Shown: piece after piece, positions 27,295 through 35,878 of the stretch
How the letters are laid out: each line of letters opens with the position of its first letter
Numbering within the stretch: the stretch's first letter is position 1
Assembly: GCA_963840925.1 (NCBI GenBank)
Contig: CAWJAY010000005.1
Span: forward strand, 62,001-126,000
Direction: 5' to 3'
Origin: DATAOG01 sp963840925
GTDB taxonomy: Bacteria; Pseudomonadota; Alphaproteobacteria; Geminicoccales; Geminicoccaceae
Length of the DNA: 64,000 bases
Notes under the pieces: generated by a model
Seen by the model: the letters and a program-made list of their open reading frames with translations, nothing else
The model's database searches: none
Told to the model about the DNA's origin: nothing
Translations under genes and position numbers: made by a program

Positions 27295-28383
27295 TCACGG
27301 CCGCCACGTTCGCTCGAGCACGCGCAGCCAGTTCCTGAAGGCGAGCTTCTCGAGTAGCGGCTGGTCGTAGCCCGCGCCGCGCAGCGCCTCGACGAGGCGC
27401 GGCAGGCCGGTCGCGTCGCCGATCGCCTTGGGCACGATCGTGCCGTCGAAGTCCGAGCCGAAGCCGACCTGGTCCTCGCCGACATGCTCGATCAGATGGT
27501 CGAAATGGCGAAGCATGACCTCGAGCGGCGTCTCGGGCTCCGGGCGGCCGTCCGGCCGCAGCATGCTGACCGCGAAATTGACCCCGACCATGCCGCCGGA
27601 GTCCCGGATCGCGTGCAGCTGCCCGTCGGTCAGGTTACGGGCACTCGGGCAGAGCGCGTGGGCGTTGGAGTGGGTCGCGACCAGCGGCGCGCTCGAGCGC
27701 CGGGCCACATCCCAAAAGCCCTGCTCATTGAGATGTGAGAGGTCGATCAGGATGCCCAGCTCGTTGCAGCCCCGGACCAGCGCCTGGCCGGCCTCGGTCA
27801 GGCCCGGCCCGGTGTCGGGCGTGCTCGGGAACTTGAACGGCACGCCGTGGCCGAACGCGTTCGGCCGGCTCCAGACCAGGCCGAGCGAGCGCAGCCCGGT
27901 CTGATAGAGGACCTCGAGCGCATCCAGCCCCGGGTCGATCGCCTCGGCGCCCTCGATGTGCAAGATCACCGCCAGCACGCGCTGCTCGAGGCAGCGCTCG
28001 AGCTCGGCCCGGCTGCGCACGACCTCAAGGCGGCCGCCGGCCGCGCGCTGGTCCCGGAACAGCCGAGCGGCGAGCGCGCCGGTGAAGCGCTGGGCGCGGC
28101 CCAGGCTCGGGGTCGGCGGGAGCGGCAGCTCGTAGCTCGCGCCGATGTCGCGCCGGCGCGGCCCCATGGCTCGCCCCGAGGGCGTGAACATCGCGAAGAA
28201 GCCGCCGGCGAAGCCGCCCTCAAGCGCCCTGGGCAGATCCAGATGACCGCGCGCCGAGCGCTCGAGCAGGCTCTTCGGCCGCTCCGGGTCGCGCGCGAGT
28301 GCCAGCAGCGCGTCGTTGTGGCCGTCCAGGATCGGCAGGCGGTCCGGAGCAGGCTGCGTCGGGGCCAATGGCGCCTCGCTCAC
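27295..28383 (-). CDS. Membrane dipeptidase (peptidase M19)
   Basis: 362 residues. Zinc ligands are seen in LPILDGHNDALLAL (HxD), HIEGAEAIDPGLDALE (E), VATHSNAHALCPSARNLTD (H...H) and FGSDFDGTIVPK (D). These are the M19/renal dipeptidase signatures; such enzymes cleave dipeptides, often D-residue-containing ones. No signal peptide is visible, so it is probably cytosolic. The GTG start overlaps the TGA of the upstream ABC transporter (GTGA), so both genes form one minus-strand unit. Frame intact. Confidence 0.9.
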   Translation of the reverse strand: MSEAPLAPTQPAPDRLPILDGHNDALLALARDPERPKSLLERSARGHLDLPRALEGGFAGGFFAMFTPSGRAMGPRRRDIGASYELPLPPTPSLGRAQRFTGALAARLFRDQRAAGGRLEVVRSRAELERCLEQRVLAVILHIEGAEAIDPGLDALEVLYQTGLRSLGLVWSRPNAFGHGVPFKFPSTPDTGPGLTEAGQALVRGCNELGILIDLSHLNEQGFWDVARRSSAPLVATHSNAHALCPSARNLTDGQLHAIRDSGGMVGVNFAVSMLRPDGRPEPETPLEVMLRHFDHLIEHVGEDQVGFGSDFDGTIVPKAIGDATGLPRLVEALRGAGYDQPLLEKLAFRNWLRVLERTWRP

Positions 28384-30194
28384 TCGGCGGCGGCCAACCG
28401 CGTGTCGACGTCGAACTGGAGCTCGGCCAGGCGGGCGTAGAGGCCGTCCTGCTCGATCAGCTCGCGATGGCTGCCGGTCGCGACCAGCCGGCCCCGATCG
28501 ATCACCAGGATGCGATCGGCCTTGAGCACGGTCGCGAGGCGATGGGCGATGATCAGCGTGGTCCGGCCGCGGCGCAGCCGCTCGAGCGCCTCCTGGACCA
28601 GACGCTCGCTCTCGGCGTCGAGCGAGCTGGTCGCCTCGTCGAGCAGCAGCAGCGCTGGCGCGCGCAGGATCGCGCGCGCGATCGCGATCCGCTGACGCTG
28701 GCCGCCGGACAGGCGCACGCCCTTCTCGCCGAGGAAGCTCTCGAAGCCTTCGGGCAGGCGCTCGATGAACTCGGTCGCGGCCGCCGCGCTGGCCGCCGCC
28801 CGGACCTCGTCGTCGCTGGCATCCGGGCGGCCGTAGCGGATGTTGTCCCAGGCGTTGGCCGAGAAGATCACCGGCTCCTGGGGCACCAGCCCGATCCGGG
28901 CGCGCAGCGCCGCCGGATCGAGGTCGCGCAGATCGATGCCATCGAAGCATACCCGTCCGGCGGTCGGATCGTAAAAGCGCAGCAGCAGCTGGAAGACGCT
29001 GCTCTTACCGGCGCCCGAAGGGCCGACGAGGGCGACCGTCTCGCCGGGCGCCACGGCGGCATCGAAATCGCGCAGCACCGTCCGGTTCGGGTGGGCAGGA
29101 TAGGCAAAGCTCAGATGCTCGAAGCGGAGCGTGCCGCGCGCCGGGCTCGGCAGCGTTGCGGGCGAGGCCGGTGCGATGATCTCAGGCCTGGTGTCGAGAA
29201 GCTCGAACAGGCGTTCGGTCGCACCCGCGGCGCGCTGCAGGTCGCTCATGATCTCGCTGAGCGCGCCCGCGGCGCTCGCCACCACCGAGGCGTAGAATAC
29301 GAACGCGGCGAGCTCGCCGCCGGTGATCCTGCCGGCGAGCACGTCCTGGCCGCCGATCCAGAGCACGACCACGATCGCGCCGAACACGAGCGTGATGACG
29401 CAGGCCGCGAGCCCCGCTCGCGCCCGGGCGTGACCGACCGCGGCCGCGAACGCGAGCTCGACCAGGTCGCCAAAGTGCCGGCGCTCGCGAGCCTCCTGGG
29501 CGAACGCCTGGACCGTCCGGACCGCGTTCAGGGTCTCCTCGGCGTGGCCGCCGAGCGCGCCGATCCGGTCCTGAGCTGCACGCGACAGCCGACGCACCCG
29601 GCGCCCGATCACGACGATCGGCACGACCACCAGCGGCACCACGACCAGGATCAGGCCAGTGAGCTTCGGGTTGGTATAGATCAAGAGCGCGAAGCCGCCG
29701 ATCAGCAGCAAAAGGTTACGCAGCGCCTGCGACAGGCTGGCGCTGATCACGGTCTGGATGACCGCGGTATCGCTGGTCAGGCGCGAGAGCACTTCGCCGG
29801 TGCGGGTGACCTCGAAGAAACCGGGCGACAGCGCGGTGACCCGCGCGTAGACCTCGGCGCGCAGGTCGGCCACCAGCCGCTCGCCGAGCCAGGCCACGAG
29901 GTAGGCCCGGGCGAAGGTCGCTCCGGCCAGCACGACGATTACGATCAGCGACGCCTTCAGGCCGTGGTCGAGAGCGCCCGCCCGCCCGGCGCCGAAGCCG
30001 CCGTCGATCAGGTAGCGCAAGCCGATGCCGAACACCAATACCGCCGCCGCCGCCAGCGCCAGCGCCACCAGCGTCGCCACGACCCGCCACCGGTAAGGCG
30101 CCAGATAGCCGGCCAGTCGGCGCAACTGCTGGAGATCGCGGCTGGAGGCGCGGCCGGCGTCCTGATCGCCGAGCCCGCGGCCTGCTCTGTCCAT
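28380..30194 (-). CDS. ABC exporter, fused transmembrane and ATPase domains (MsbA/ABCB-like)
   Basis: 604 residues. The N-terminal half has six hydrophobic segments of the type I exporter fold (LAGYLAPYRWRVVATLVALA through FVFYASVVASAAGALSEIM). The ATPase half carries Walker A VGPSGAGKSSVFQLL, Q-loop VPQEPVIFSANAWDNI, signature RLSGGQRQRIAIARAI, Walker B LLLLDEATSSLD and the H-loop IIAHRLAT. It should act as a homodimer exporting lipid-like or hydrophobic compounds from the inner membrane. It is transcribed divergently from rpmE, a pairing I recall from other Alphaproteobacteria. Substrate unknown. Confidence 0.9.
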   Translation of the reverse strand: MDRAGRGLGDQDAGRASSRDLQQLRRLAGYLAPYRWRVVATLVALALAAAAVLVFGIGLRYLIDGGFGAGRAGALDHGLKASLIVIVVLAGATFARAYLVAWLGERLVADLRAEVYARVTALSPGFFEVTRTGEVLSRLTSDTAVIQTVISASLSQALRNLLLLIGGFALLIYTNPKLTGLILVVVPLVVVPIVVIGRRVRRLSRAAQDRIGALGGHAEETLNAVRTVQAFAQEARERRHFGDLVELAFAAAVGHARARAGLAACVITLVFGAIVVVLWIGGQDVLAGRITGGELAAFVFYASVVASAAGALSEIMSDLQRAAGATERLFELLDTRPEIIAPASPATLPSPARGTLRFEHLSFAYPAHPNRTVLRDFDAAVAPGETVALVGPSGAGKSSVFQLLLRFYDPTAGRVCFDGIDLRDLDPAALRARIGLVPQEPVIFSANAWDNIRYGRPDASDDEVRAAASAAAATEFIERLPEGFESFLGEKGVRLSGGQRQRIAIARAILRAPALLLLDEATSSLDAESERLVQEALERLRRGRTTLIIAHRLATVLKADRILVIDRGRLVATGSHRELIEQDGLYARLAELQFDVDTRLAAAE

Positions 30195-30241
30195 GCCCCT
30201 TCCCTGCGTTATGGAGTTGAGTCCCTCTCGTCCGGGCCCCC

Positions 30242-30270
30242 TTGCCCGGCCGGGCCGCCCCGGCTATATA
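30242..30270 (+). promoter_or_regulatory. Sigma70-like promoter of rpmE
   Basis: TTGCCC (30242-30247), a 17-base spacer and TATATA (30265-30270), ending 27 bases before the rpmE start codon. Spacing is ideal and there is no other candidate. The same gap must also hold the divergent promoter of the ABC exporter. Confidence 0.6.
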
Positions 30271-30297
30271 GCCGCCGGCGCCAGATGGAGAAAGCCG

Positions 30298-30525
30298 GTG
30301 AAGAAGGACATTCATCCGGACTATCACGAGATCACGGTCGTGATGACCGACGGCTCGACCTTCAAGACCCGCTCGACCTATGGCGAGCCAGGGGCGTCGC
30401 TGACGCTCGAGATCGATCCGAAGGTGCACCCGGCGTGGACCGGCGACCGCTCGCGCCTGCTCGAGCGCGGCGGTCAGGTCGACAAGTTCAACCGGCGCTT
30501 CTCGAGTTTCCGGCGCAAGAAATAG
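30298..30525 (+). CDS. rpmE: 50S ribosomal protein bL31
   Basis: 75 residues from GTG with a GGAG site 9 bases before. KKDIHPDYHEITVVMTDGST and VHPAWTGDRSRLLERGGQ followed by VDKFNRRF are diagnostic of bL31. It has no cysteine, so it is the zinc-independent form. bL31 sits at the subunit bridge of the ribosome. rpmJ follows 33 bases later. Confidence 0.93.
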   Translation: MKKDIHPDYHEITVVMTDGSTFKTRSTYGEPGASLTLEIDPKVHPAWTGDRSRLLERGGQVDKFNRRFSSFRRKK

Positions 30526-30558
30526 GGCGCGGCGCTCACGCCCTCCTGGAGAGGACCG

Positions 30559-30684
30559 ATGAAGGTTCGCAACTCGCTCCGGACGCTCAAGCAGCGCCAC
30601 AAGGACTGCCGCATCGTGCGCCGCCGTGGTCGCGTGTTCGTGATCAACAAGAGCAACCCGCGCTACAAGGTCCGCCAGGGCTGA
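30559..30684 (+). CDS. rpmJ: 50S ribosomal protein bL36
   Basis: 41 residues, too short for many gene callers: MKVRNSLRTLKQRHKDCRI, then VRRRGRVFVINKSNPRYKVR. This is the bL36 pattern common in Alphaproteobacteria, with one cysteine and without the C-x2-C...C...H zinc set. A GGAGAGG site precedes the ATG. It forms a two-gene unit with rpmE, similar in composition to the zinc-free ykgM-ykgO pair of E. coli. Confidence 0.93.
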   Translation: MKVRNSLRTLKQRHKDCRIVRRRGRVFVINKSNPRYKVRQG

Positions 30685-30857
30685 GCCTGCGGCAATCCGC
30701 CCCATCGGGCTGAGCCGGTTTTCCCGGGGCACGCCGGGCGCTGGGTCAGATTCATTCCGGGATCGGGCGGGTCGGCAGGCGGTGCCTGCCCGGAGTCCGG
30801 AAGGAATTGGCACGACCGCCTCTGGCGGATCTCCCAGATTGCGATTATGTTGTGGCC

Positions 30858-31148
30858 ATGCTTGGGCGCGTGCTGTTCGCCGTCGTCTGCCTGATCATCG
30901 CCGCGGGGCTCTTGCTGCCGATCTACCCGGCGGAGCTGGAGGTGGCGAGACCGGTCGCAGCCGGCGCGCAGGACATGCTGATCACCGATGCCGGAGCACC
31001 GGGGTGCTTGGTCGAGGCCACTGCCCGTGCGGCCGTCCCGGCCGATGCCTGCATCCGCCTGACCGTCTATCTGGTGGTGGCGCCGCTGCCCGCACCCGGG
31101 CCCGCCGGCGAACCTCAGCTGCTACCACCGAAGCTTCCGACCATCTGA
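30858..31148 (+). CDS. Small hypothetical membrane or secreted protein
   Basis: 96 residues. The N-terminal segment MLGRVLFAVVCLIIAAGLLL is a membrane anchor or signal sequence; the rest (PAELEVARPVAAGAQDMLIT, two cysteines, a proline-rich end PPKLPTI) is short and unrecognised. An upstream in-frame start near 30807 would add 17 residues. No strong ribosome-binding site is visible. The 173 bases between rpmJ and this ORF contain a GGCAGGC/GCCTGCC dyad (30776-30792) that may end the ribosomal unit. Confidence 0.4.
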   Translation: MLGRVLFAVVCLIIAAGLLLPIYPAELEVARPVAAGAQDMLITDAGAPGCLVEATARAAVPADACIRLTVYLVVAPLPAPGPAGEPQLLPPKLPTI

Positions 31149-31242
31149 GGCTGCGGGCGGCCCGCTGTCCTGAATGACTGCGGCCGGTTGACGGCACAGT
31201 TCCGGCCGCGATCTTCTGCTCGAAACGGCGTGAGGGCGGCGG

Positions 31243-32730
31243 ATGCGGATGCCGGAACCCGATGCAGGCAGCCTCGCCAAACGGGCCGTGGTCGTGCGCG
31301 AGCTACGCGCGATCGTACCGGGCGAGGCCGTGATCGCGGACACCGAGGAGCTTCGCGCCTACGAGTCCGACGGCCTCTCTGCCTATCGCACCATGCCGAT
31401 GGCGGTGGTCCTGCCCGAAACCACGGCGCAGGTGTCGGCCATCCTGAAGCTGTGTGACCGCGAAAAGATCAAGGTCGTGCCGCGCGGCGCCGGCACCTCG
31501 CTCTCCGGCGGCGCTCTGCCGCTGACCGATGGCATCGTATTGGGCCTGGCAAAATTCAACCGGATCCTCGAGGTCGACTTCGACAATCGCTGCGTGATCG
31601 CCCAGCCGGGCGTGACCAACCTCGGCATCACGGCTGCGGTGGAGCACGCCGGCTTCTACTATGCCCCCGATCCCTCGTCACAGATCGCCTGCACGATCGG
31701 CGGCAACGTCGCCGAGAACTCGGGCGGCGTGCACTGCCTGAAATACGGCCTCACGACCAACAACCTGCTCGGCCTCGAGCTGGTGCTGCCGAACGGCGAC
31801 GTCGTGCGCCTCGGCGGCAAGCACCTGGATGCCGAGGCCTACGATCTGCTCGGCCTGATGACCGGCTCGGAGGGCCTGCTCGGTGTCGTGACCGAGGTCA
31901 CGGTCCGGATCCTGAAGCGGCCGGAGACGGCGCGCGCGCTGCTGATCGGCTTTCCGACCAACGAGCAAGCGGGCGACTGCGTCGCCGCAATCATCGGCGC
32001 CGGCATCATCCCGGGCGGGCTCGAGATGATGGACCGGCCCGCGATCCATGCGGCCGAGGATTTCTGCCAAGCCGGCTACCCGCTCGACGTCGAGGGTCTG
32101 CTGATCTGCGAGCTCGACGGGCCTGCTGCCGAGGTCGAGCATCTGATCGGGGTGGTCGGCGCGATCGCCCGTCAGTGCGGCGCGGCCTCGGTCCGGGTCA
32201 GCGAGGACGAGGCCGAACGGGTGCGCTTTTGGGCGGGACGCAAGGCTGCCTTCCCGGCGGTGGGAAAAATCTCGCCCGACTACTACTGCATGGATGGCAC
32301 CATCCCACGTCGCCAGCTGCCCTACGTGCTGCAGCGCATGCGCGAGATGAGCGAGCGCTATGGGCTGCGGGTCGCTAACGTCTTCCACGCCGGCGACGGC
32401 AACCTGCACCCGCTGATCCTCTACGACGCCAACCAGCCGGGTGAGCTGGAGAGAACCGAAGAATTCGGCGCCGAGATCCTTAAGCTCTGCGTCGAGGTCG
32501 GCGGCGTGCTCACCGGTGAGCACGGCGTCGGCGTCGAAAAGCGCGACCTGATGCCGGTGATGTTCAATGAGGACGACCTGAACCAGCAGCAGCGGCTCAA
32601 GTGCGCGTTCGACCCCACTCAGATCCTCAACCCCGGCAAAGTCTTTCCGACCCTCCACCGCTGCGCCGAACTCGGCCGCATGCACATTCACCGCGGCCAG
32701 CTGCCCCACCCCGACCTGCCGAGGTTTTGA
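31243..32730 (+). CDS. glcD: FAD-linked oxidase, glycolate oxidase subunit GlcD-like
   Basis: 495 residues, intact. FAD-binding type 4 domain: VVPRGAGTSLSGGALPLTDG (the FAD motif), then CTIGGNVAENSGGVHCLKYG, and LMTGSEGLLGVVTEVTVRIL. The C-terminal cap has VFHAGDGNLHPLILYD and TGEHGVGVEKRDLMP. These are hallmarks of GlcD, which oxidises glycolate (or D-lactate) to the keto acid and passes electrons to partners GlcE and GlcF. Neither partner is in the window; gabD follows instead. It may therefore be a stand-alone 2-hydroxyacid dehydrogenase. Confidence 0.87.
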   Translation: MRMPEPDAGSLAKRAVVVRELRAIVPGEAVIADTEELRAYESDGLSAYRTMPMAVVLPETTAQVSAILKLCDREKIKVVPRGAGTSLSGGALPLTDGIVLGLAKFNRILEVDFDNRCVIAQPGVTNLGITAAVEHAGFYYAPDPSSQIACTIGGNVAENSGGVHCLKYGLTTNNLLGLELVLPNGDVVRLGGKHLDAEAYDLLGLMTGSEGLLGVVTEVTVRILKRPETARALLIGFPTNEQAGDCVAAIIGAGIIPGGLEMMDRPAIHAAEDFCQAGYPLDVEGLLICELDGPAAEVEHLIGVVGAIARQCGAASVRVSEDEAERVRFWAGRKAAFPAVGKISPDYYCMDGTIPRRQLPYVLQRMREMSERYGLRVANVFHAGDGNLHPLILYDANQPGELERTEEFGAEILKLCVEVGGVLTGEHGVGVEKRDLMPVMFNEDDLNQQQRLKCAFDPTQILNPGKVFPTLHRCAELGRMHIHRGQLPHPDLPRF

Positions 32731-32919
32731 CGCCTGCCGCGGTCGGGCACCGAAGCATCGGTCCGGAACGTCCTGAGGGTTGAAACCCCGGCTCACGACC
32801 TTACCTGCAAAGCTGCAGGGGGCCTTGGGAGCCTTTGGGAATCGGGTCGGTGAACGGCCCGCGCTGAAGCGGCTTTCGCGGCCATTTTTCGCAACATCAC
32901 GGCAGCGGCACGGGCGTCG

Positions 32920-32941
32920 GGCGGCGCAGACGTGCGCCGCC
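32920..32941 (+). promoter_or_regulatory. Strong hairpin just upstream of the gabD ribosome-binding site
   Basis: GGCGGCGCA-GACG-TGCGCCGCC forms a perfect 9-bp stem with a 4-base loop ending 5 bases before the GGTGGAGG site of gabD. It has no T-run, so it is not a standard terminator. It could modulate translation or protect an mRNA 5' end. The rest of the 230-base gap after glcD has no gene I trust. Confidence 0.35.
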
Positions 32942-32959
32942 GAACGGTGGAGGTTACTG

Positions 32960-34442
32960 ATGGCGACCGCGCTCAAAGACTTCCGCATCCAGTTGTCCGA
33001 CCCGCGCCTGTTCCGCGAGCAGTGCTACGTCGATGGCGCCTGGATCGACGCCGACAGCCGCGCGACCACCGAGGTCGCCGACCCGGCGTCGGGCGAGGTC
33101 ATCGGCACCGTGCCGAAGTTGGGGGCGGCCGAGACCCGGCGGGCGATCGAGGCGGCCGACCGGGCGTTTAAGGGCTGGAGCAAGACGACGGCCAAGGAGC
33201 GCGCCAAGATCCTTCGCAAATGGTTCGACCTGATGCTGGAGAACCAGGAAGACCTCGCGATCCTGATGACCCGCGAGCAGGGCAAGCCGCTCACCGAGTT
33301 CGCGCGGCGAGGTCGCCTATGGCGCGGCGTTCGTCGAGTGGTTCGCCGAGGAGGGCAAGCGCGTCTACGGCGACATCATCCCGACCGTCGCCGGCAGCCG
33401 GAGATTAATGGTCTTCAAGCAGCCGGTCGGCGTCTGCGCCGCGATCACGCCCTGGAATTTCCCGAACGCGATGATCACGCGCAAATGCGCTCCGGCGCTG
33501 GCCGCCGGCTGCACGGTCGTGGTCAAGCCCGCGAGCTTCACGCCGTACTCGGCGCTCGCGCTCGCCGAGCTCGGCGAGCGGGCCGGCATCCCCAAGGGCG
33601 TGTTCAACGTCGTCACCGGCAGCGCCAAGGAGGTCGGCGGCGAGCTGACCAGCAACGATCTCGTGCGCAAGCTGTCGTTCACGGGCTCGACCGAGGTCGG
33701 TAAAATCCTGCTCAAGCAGTGCGCCGACACGGTCAAGAAGGTCAGCATGGAGCTCGGCGGCCACGCGCCGCTGATCATCTTCGACGACGCCGACCTCGAC
33801 GCGGCGGTCAAGGGCGCGATCGCCTGCAAGTTCCGCAACTCGGGCCAGACCTGCGTCTGCACCAACCGGATCTACGTCCAGGAGCAGATCTACGACGCGT
33901 TCGCGGAAAAATTCGCGGCCGCGGTCGCGCGCCTCAAGGTCGGCTCTGGCCTCGAGGCGGGCACCGAGCAGGGCCCGCTGATCGAGCCCGCGGCGATCGC
34001 CAAGGTCGAGCGTCACGTCTCGGACGCCAAGTCGCGCGGCGCTAAGGTATTGACCGGTGGCAAGCCGCATGCGCTGGGCGGCCTGTTCTACGAGCCGACC
34101 GTGCTCGCGAACTGCACGCCCGAGATGCTGATCAGCCACGAGGAGACCTTCGGGCCAGTGGCGCCCTTGTTCAAGTTCAAGGACGAGGACGAGGTGATCG
34201 GGCTCGCCAACAAGACCGAATACGGGCTCGCCTCCTACTTCTACGCCCGGGACGTCGGTCGGGTGTTCAAGGTCGCCGAAGCCTTGGAAGCCGGTATCGT
34301 CTCGGTCAACGAGGGTATTTTCTCCACTGAGGTGGCGCCGTTCGGCGGCTTCAAGCACTCCGGCATCGGCCGCGAGGGCTCCAAGTACGGCATCGACGAG
34401 TACCTCGAGATCAAATACGTCAACCTCGGCGGTATTTCCTGA
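32960..34442 (+). CDS. gabD: Succinate-semialdehyde dehydrogenase family (GabD), one frame break
   Basis: About 493 residues after removing one extra C near 33302 (FARR... becomes EFAGEVAYGAAFVEWFAEEG). Before the break: MATALKDFRIQLSDP, FREQCYVDGAWIDAD, MTREQGKPLTEFA. After it: FKQPVGVCAAITPWNFPNAM, KLSFTGSTEVGKIL, catalytic glutamate in SMELGGHAPLIIFDDAD, catalytic cysteine in NSGQTCVCTNRIYVQ, and HEETFGPVAPLFKF. It oxidises succinate semialdehyde to succinate with NAD(P), as in GABA breakdown, although glutarate semialdehyde enzymes look alike. It is followed by a strong terminator. Confidence 0.86.
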
Positions 34443-34482
34443 CTAAGGGTCGCTCGCGACACTGGTCGTCTTCGACAGCACC

Positions 34483-34509
34483 GAAATGGCCGGGTCGCCC
34501 GGCCATTTC
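34483..34509. terminator. Perfect 12-bp hairpin after gabD
   Basis: GAAATGGCCGGG-TCG-CCCGGCCATTTC is a perfect inverted repeat 41 bases after the gabD stop. The stem ends in AAA/TTT, so it can act as an intrinsic terminator, possibly in both directions. It separates gabD from the toxin-antitoxin pair. Confidence 0.7.
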
Positions 34510-34577
34510 GCTGGCGAAACCGCTCGCTGGCCAGCAAGGCGAGGGCTATCATGCATGCCGCTCGCAAGGAGAATGCG

Positions 34578-34856
34578 ATGACAGGCGTGCGGCTGCTGCG
34601 CGACGGCCGGGTGACCTTGCCGGCCGAGGTCAGGCGGAAGCTAAAGCTCGTCGAGGGTGACTACCTCGATGCGGAGCCTGCTAAAGCCGTTCTCTGCGGC
34701 TGAACGAGAAAGAGCTTGGAATGAGCTCATGCAGGTCATCGACGAGCCTAAGCGGCGCAAGCCCAGCGCTGCATGACGCCGGACGAGGAAGAGGAGTGGA
34801 TCGCGGAGGAGATCGAGGCGGCTCGAAGCGAGGAGCATGCCAAGGGTCGTCGCTGA
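34578..34856 (+). CDS. AbrB/MazE-type antitoxin, frame broken twice
   Basis: The start MTGVRLLRDGRVTLPAEVRR with KLKLVEGDYLDAE is the swapped-hairpin AbrB DNA-binding domain. The frame then stops, but an overlapping frame continues LLKPFSAAERERAWNELMQ and ends KPSAA, and the first frame resumes as MTPDEEEEWIAEEIEAARSE. Joined, these make one antitoxin of normal layout, although about five residues (VEGGV-like) seem missing before LLKP. The alternative is a real decayed gene or two small ORFs overlapping by ATGA. AGGAG lies upstream of the ATG. It precedes and overlaps a PIN toxin. Confidence 0.55.
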
Positions 34857-35264
34857 CACGACCGCTCTGGTCAGCGCCTTCCTCGCGCCGCGCGGTCCCG
34901 CCTCGGAGGTTCTCCGTCGTGCCCGCGAAGGGGTTTTGAGCTCGTACTGGCAGCGCCGATCCTCGCGGAGATGGAGGACAGACTTCTTCATCGTCGCAGG
35001 ATTCGCAGGCGCCATCCTTACACCGACGAGCGCGTGAGGCGATATCGTCAGCTCCTTCGAACGACCACGGTCATCATTGCCGATCTGCCACCGATCGCCG
35101 GCGTGGTTCGCGATCCCAACGACGACATGGTGATGGCCTGCGCTCTGAAGGGTCAGGCTGGCTACGTGGTCACCCGGGACAAGGATTTGCTCTCGCCCGG
35201 CGCCTATCAGGATATCCGGATGGTCACGCCTCGGCAGCTGCTCGACCTGCTCTCCGCAGGTTAG
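34837..35264 (+). CDS. PIN-domain toxin (COG1569-like), one frame break
   Basis: The start MPRVVADTTALVSAFLAPRG contains the first PIN aspartate, and LRRAREGGFELVLAAPILAE is restored if one G is added to the GGGG run near 34932. The second half reads VVRDPNDDMVMACALKGQAG then YVVTRDKDLLS, with the remaining acidic residues of the Mg-dependent ribonuclease site. About 142 residues, normal for the family. The start lies inside the antitoxin C-terminus. Whether the pair is active depends on whether the frame breaks are real. Confidence 0.65.
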
Positions 35265-35275
35265 ATGGCGACAAG

Positions 35276-35812
35276 TCAGTCGCCCGCGCGGTCGGCGCGC
35301 TGGGGCTCGAGCAGCGCGCGCAGCGTCGCGACCGCCTCGTCGCTGTCCCACTCGGCGGGCCCGAGCACTCGGCCGACCTCGCGGCCCTGCTGATCGAACA
35401 CGACCGTGGTCGGCAGACCGAACGCGCCGAGCGTGCGGCTTGCCGCTCCGGTGGGGTCGCGATAGATCTGCAGGCTGCGAATGCCGATTTCATCATAGAA
35501 GCTCTGGATCTGGTCCAGCTCGCCGCGATCGACCGACAGCGCCAGGACGTGCAGCCCCTCCGGGCCATGCTCGGCCTGCAGCCGATCGAGCGAGGGCATC
35601 TCCTCGCGGCAGGGGCCGCACCAGGTGGCCCAGAGATTGAGGACCACGACCTGGCCCCGAAAATCGTCGAGCGCGAGCGGGTTGCCGGCCGCGTCCTCGA
35701 ATGCCAGCGCGGGCGCGGGCTTGGGTTCGCTCGGCGCGAAGTTGAACGCGGCGGCCGGCAATGGGATGATCAGCGCCACCAGCAGCAGCGCAGCAGGCAA
35801 GGAACACCTCAT
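35276..35812 (-). CDS. tlpA: TlpA/ResA-like thiol-disulfide oxidoreductase
   Basis: 178 residues. A signal peptide (MRCSLPAALLLVALIIPLPA, cleavage near AAA-F) exports it to the periplasm. The thioredoxin fold carries VVVLNLWATWCGPCREEMPS with the CxxC site, then LHVLALSVDRGELDQIQSFY and GLPTTVVFDQQGREVGRVLG with the cis-proline. It reduces disulfides, for instance in cytochrome c or other exported proteins. It is divergent from argH, a conserved arrangement in Alphaproteobacteria. Confidence 0.88.
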   Translation of the reverse strand: MRCSLPAALLLVALIIPLPAAAFNFAPSEPKPAPALAFEDAAGNPLALDDFRGQVVVLNLWATWCGPCREEMPSLDRLQAEHGPEGLHVLALSVDRGELDQIQSFYDEIGIRSLQIYRDPTGAASRTLGAFGLPTTVVFDQQGREVGRVLGPAEWDSDEAVATLRALLEPQRADRAGD

Positions 35813-35878
35813 GCCGTCATCCCATCGCTTCCAGCCCGGGACCCGCGCGATCCCCGGCGTTCGCCCGCGGGCCAGGCC

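Noticed and set aside
28299..30713. A very long plus-strand open frame (about 800 codons) opposite the dipeptidase and ABC exporter genes
   Set aside because: It is a GC-driven shadow: the protein is Arg/Gly/Asp/His-rich with no motifs, while the minus-strand frames carry full ABC and M19 signatures.
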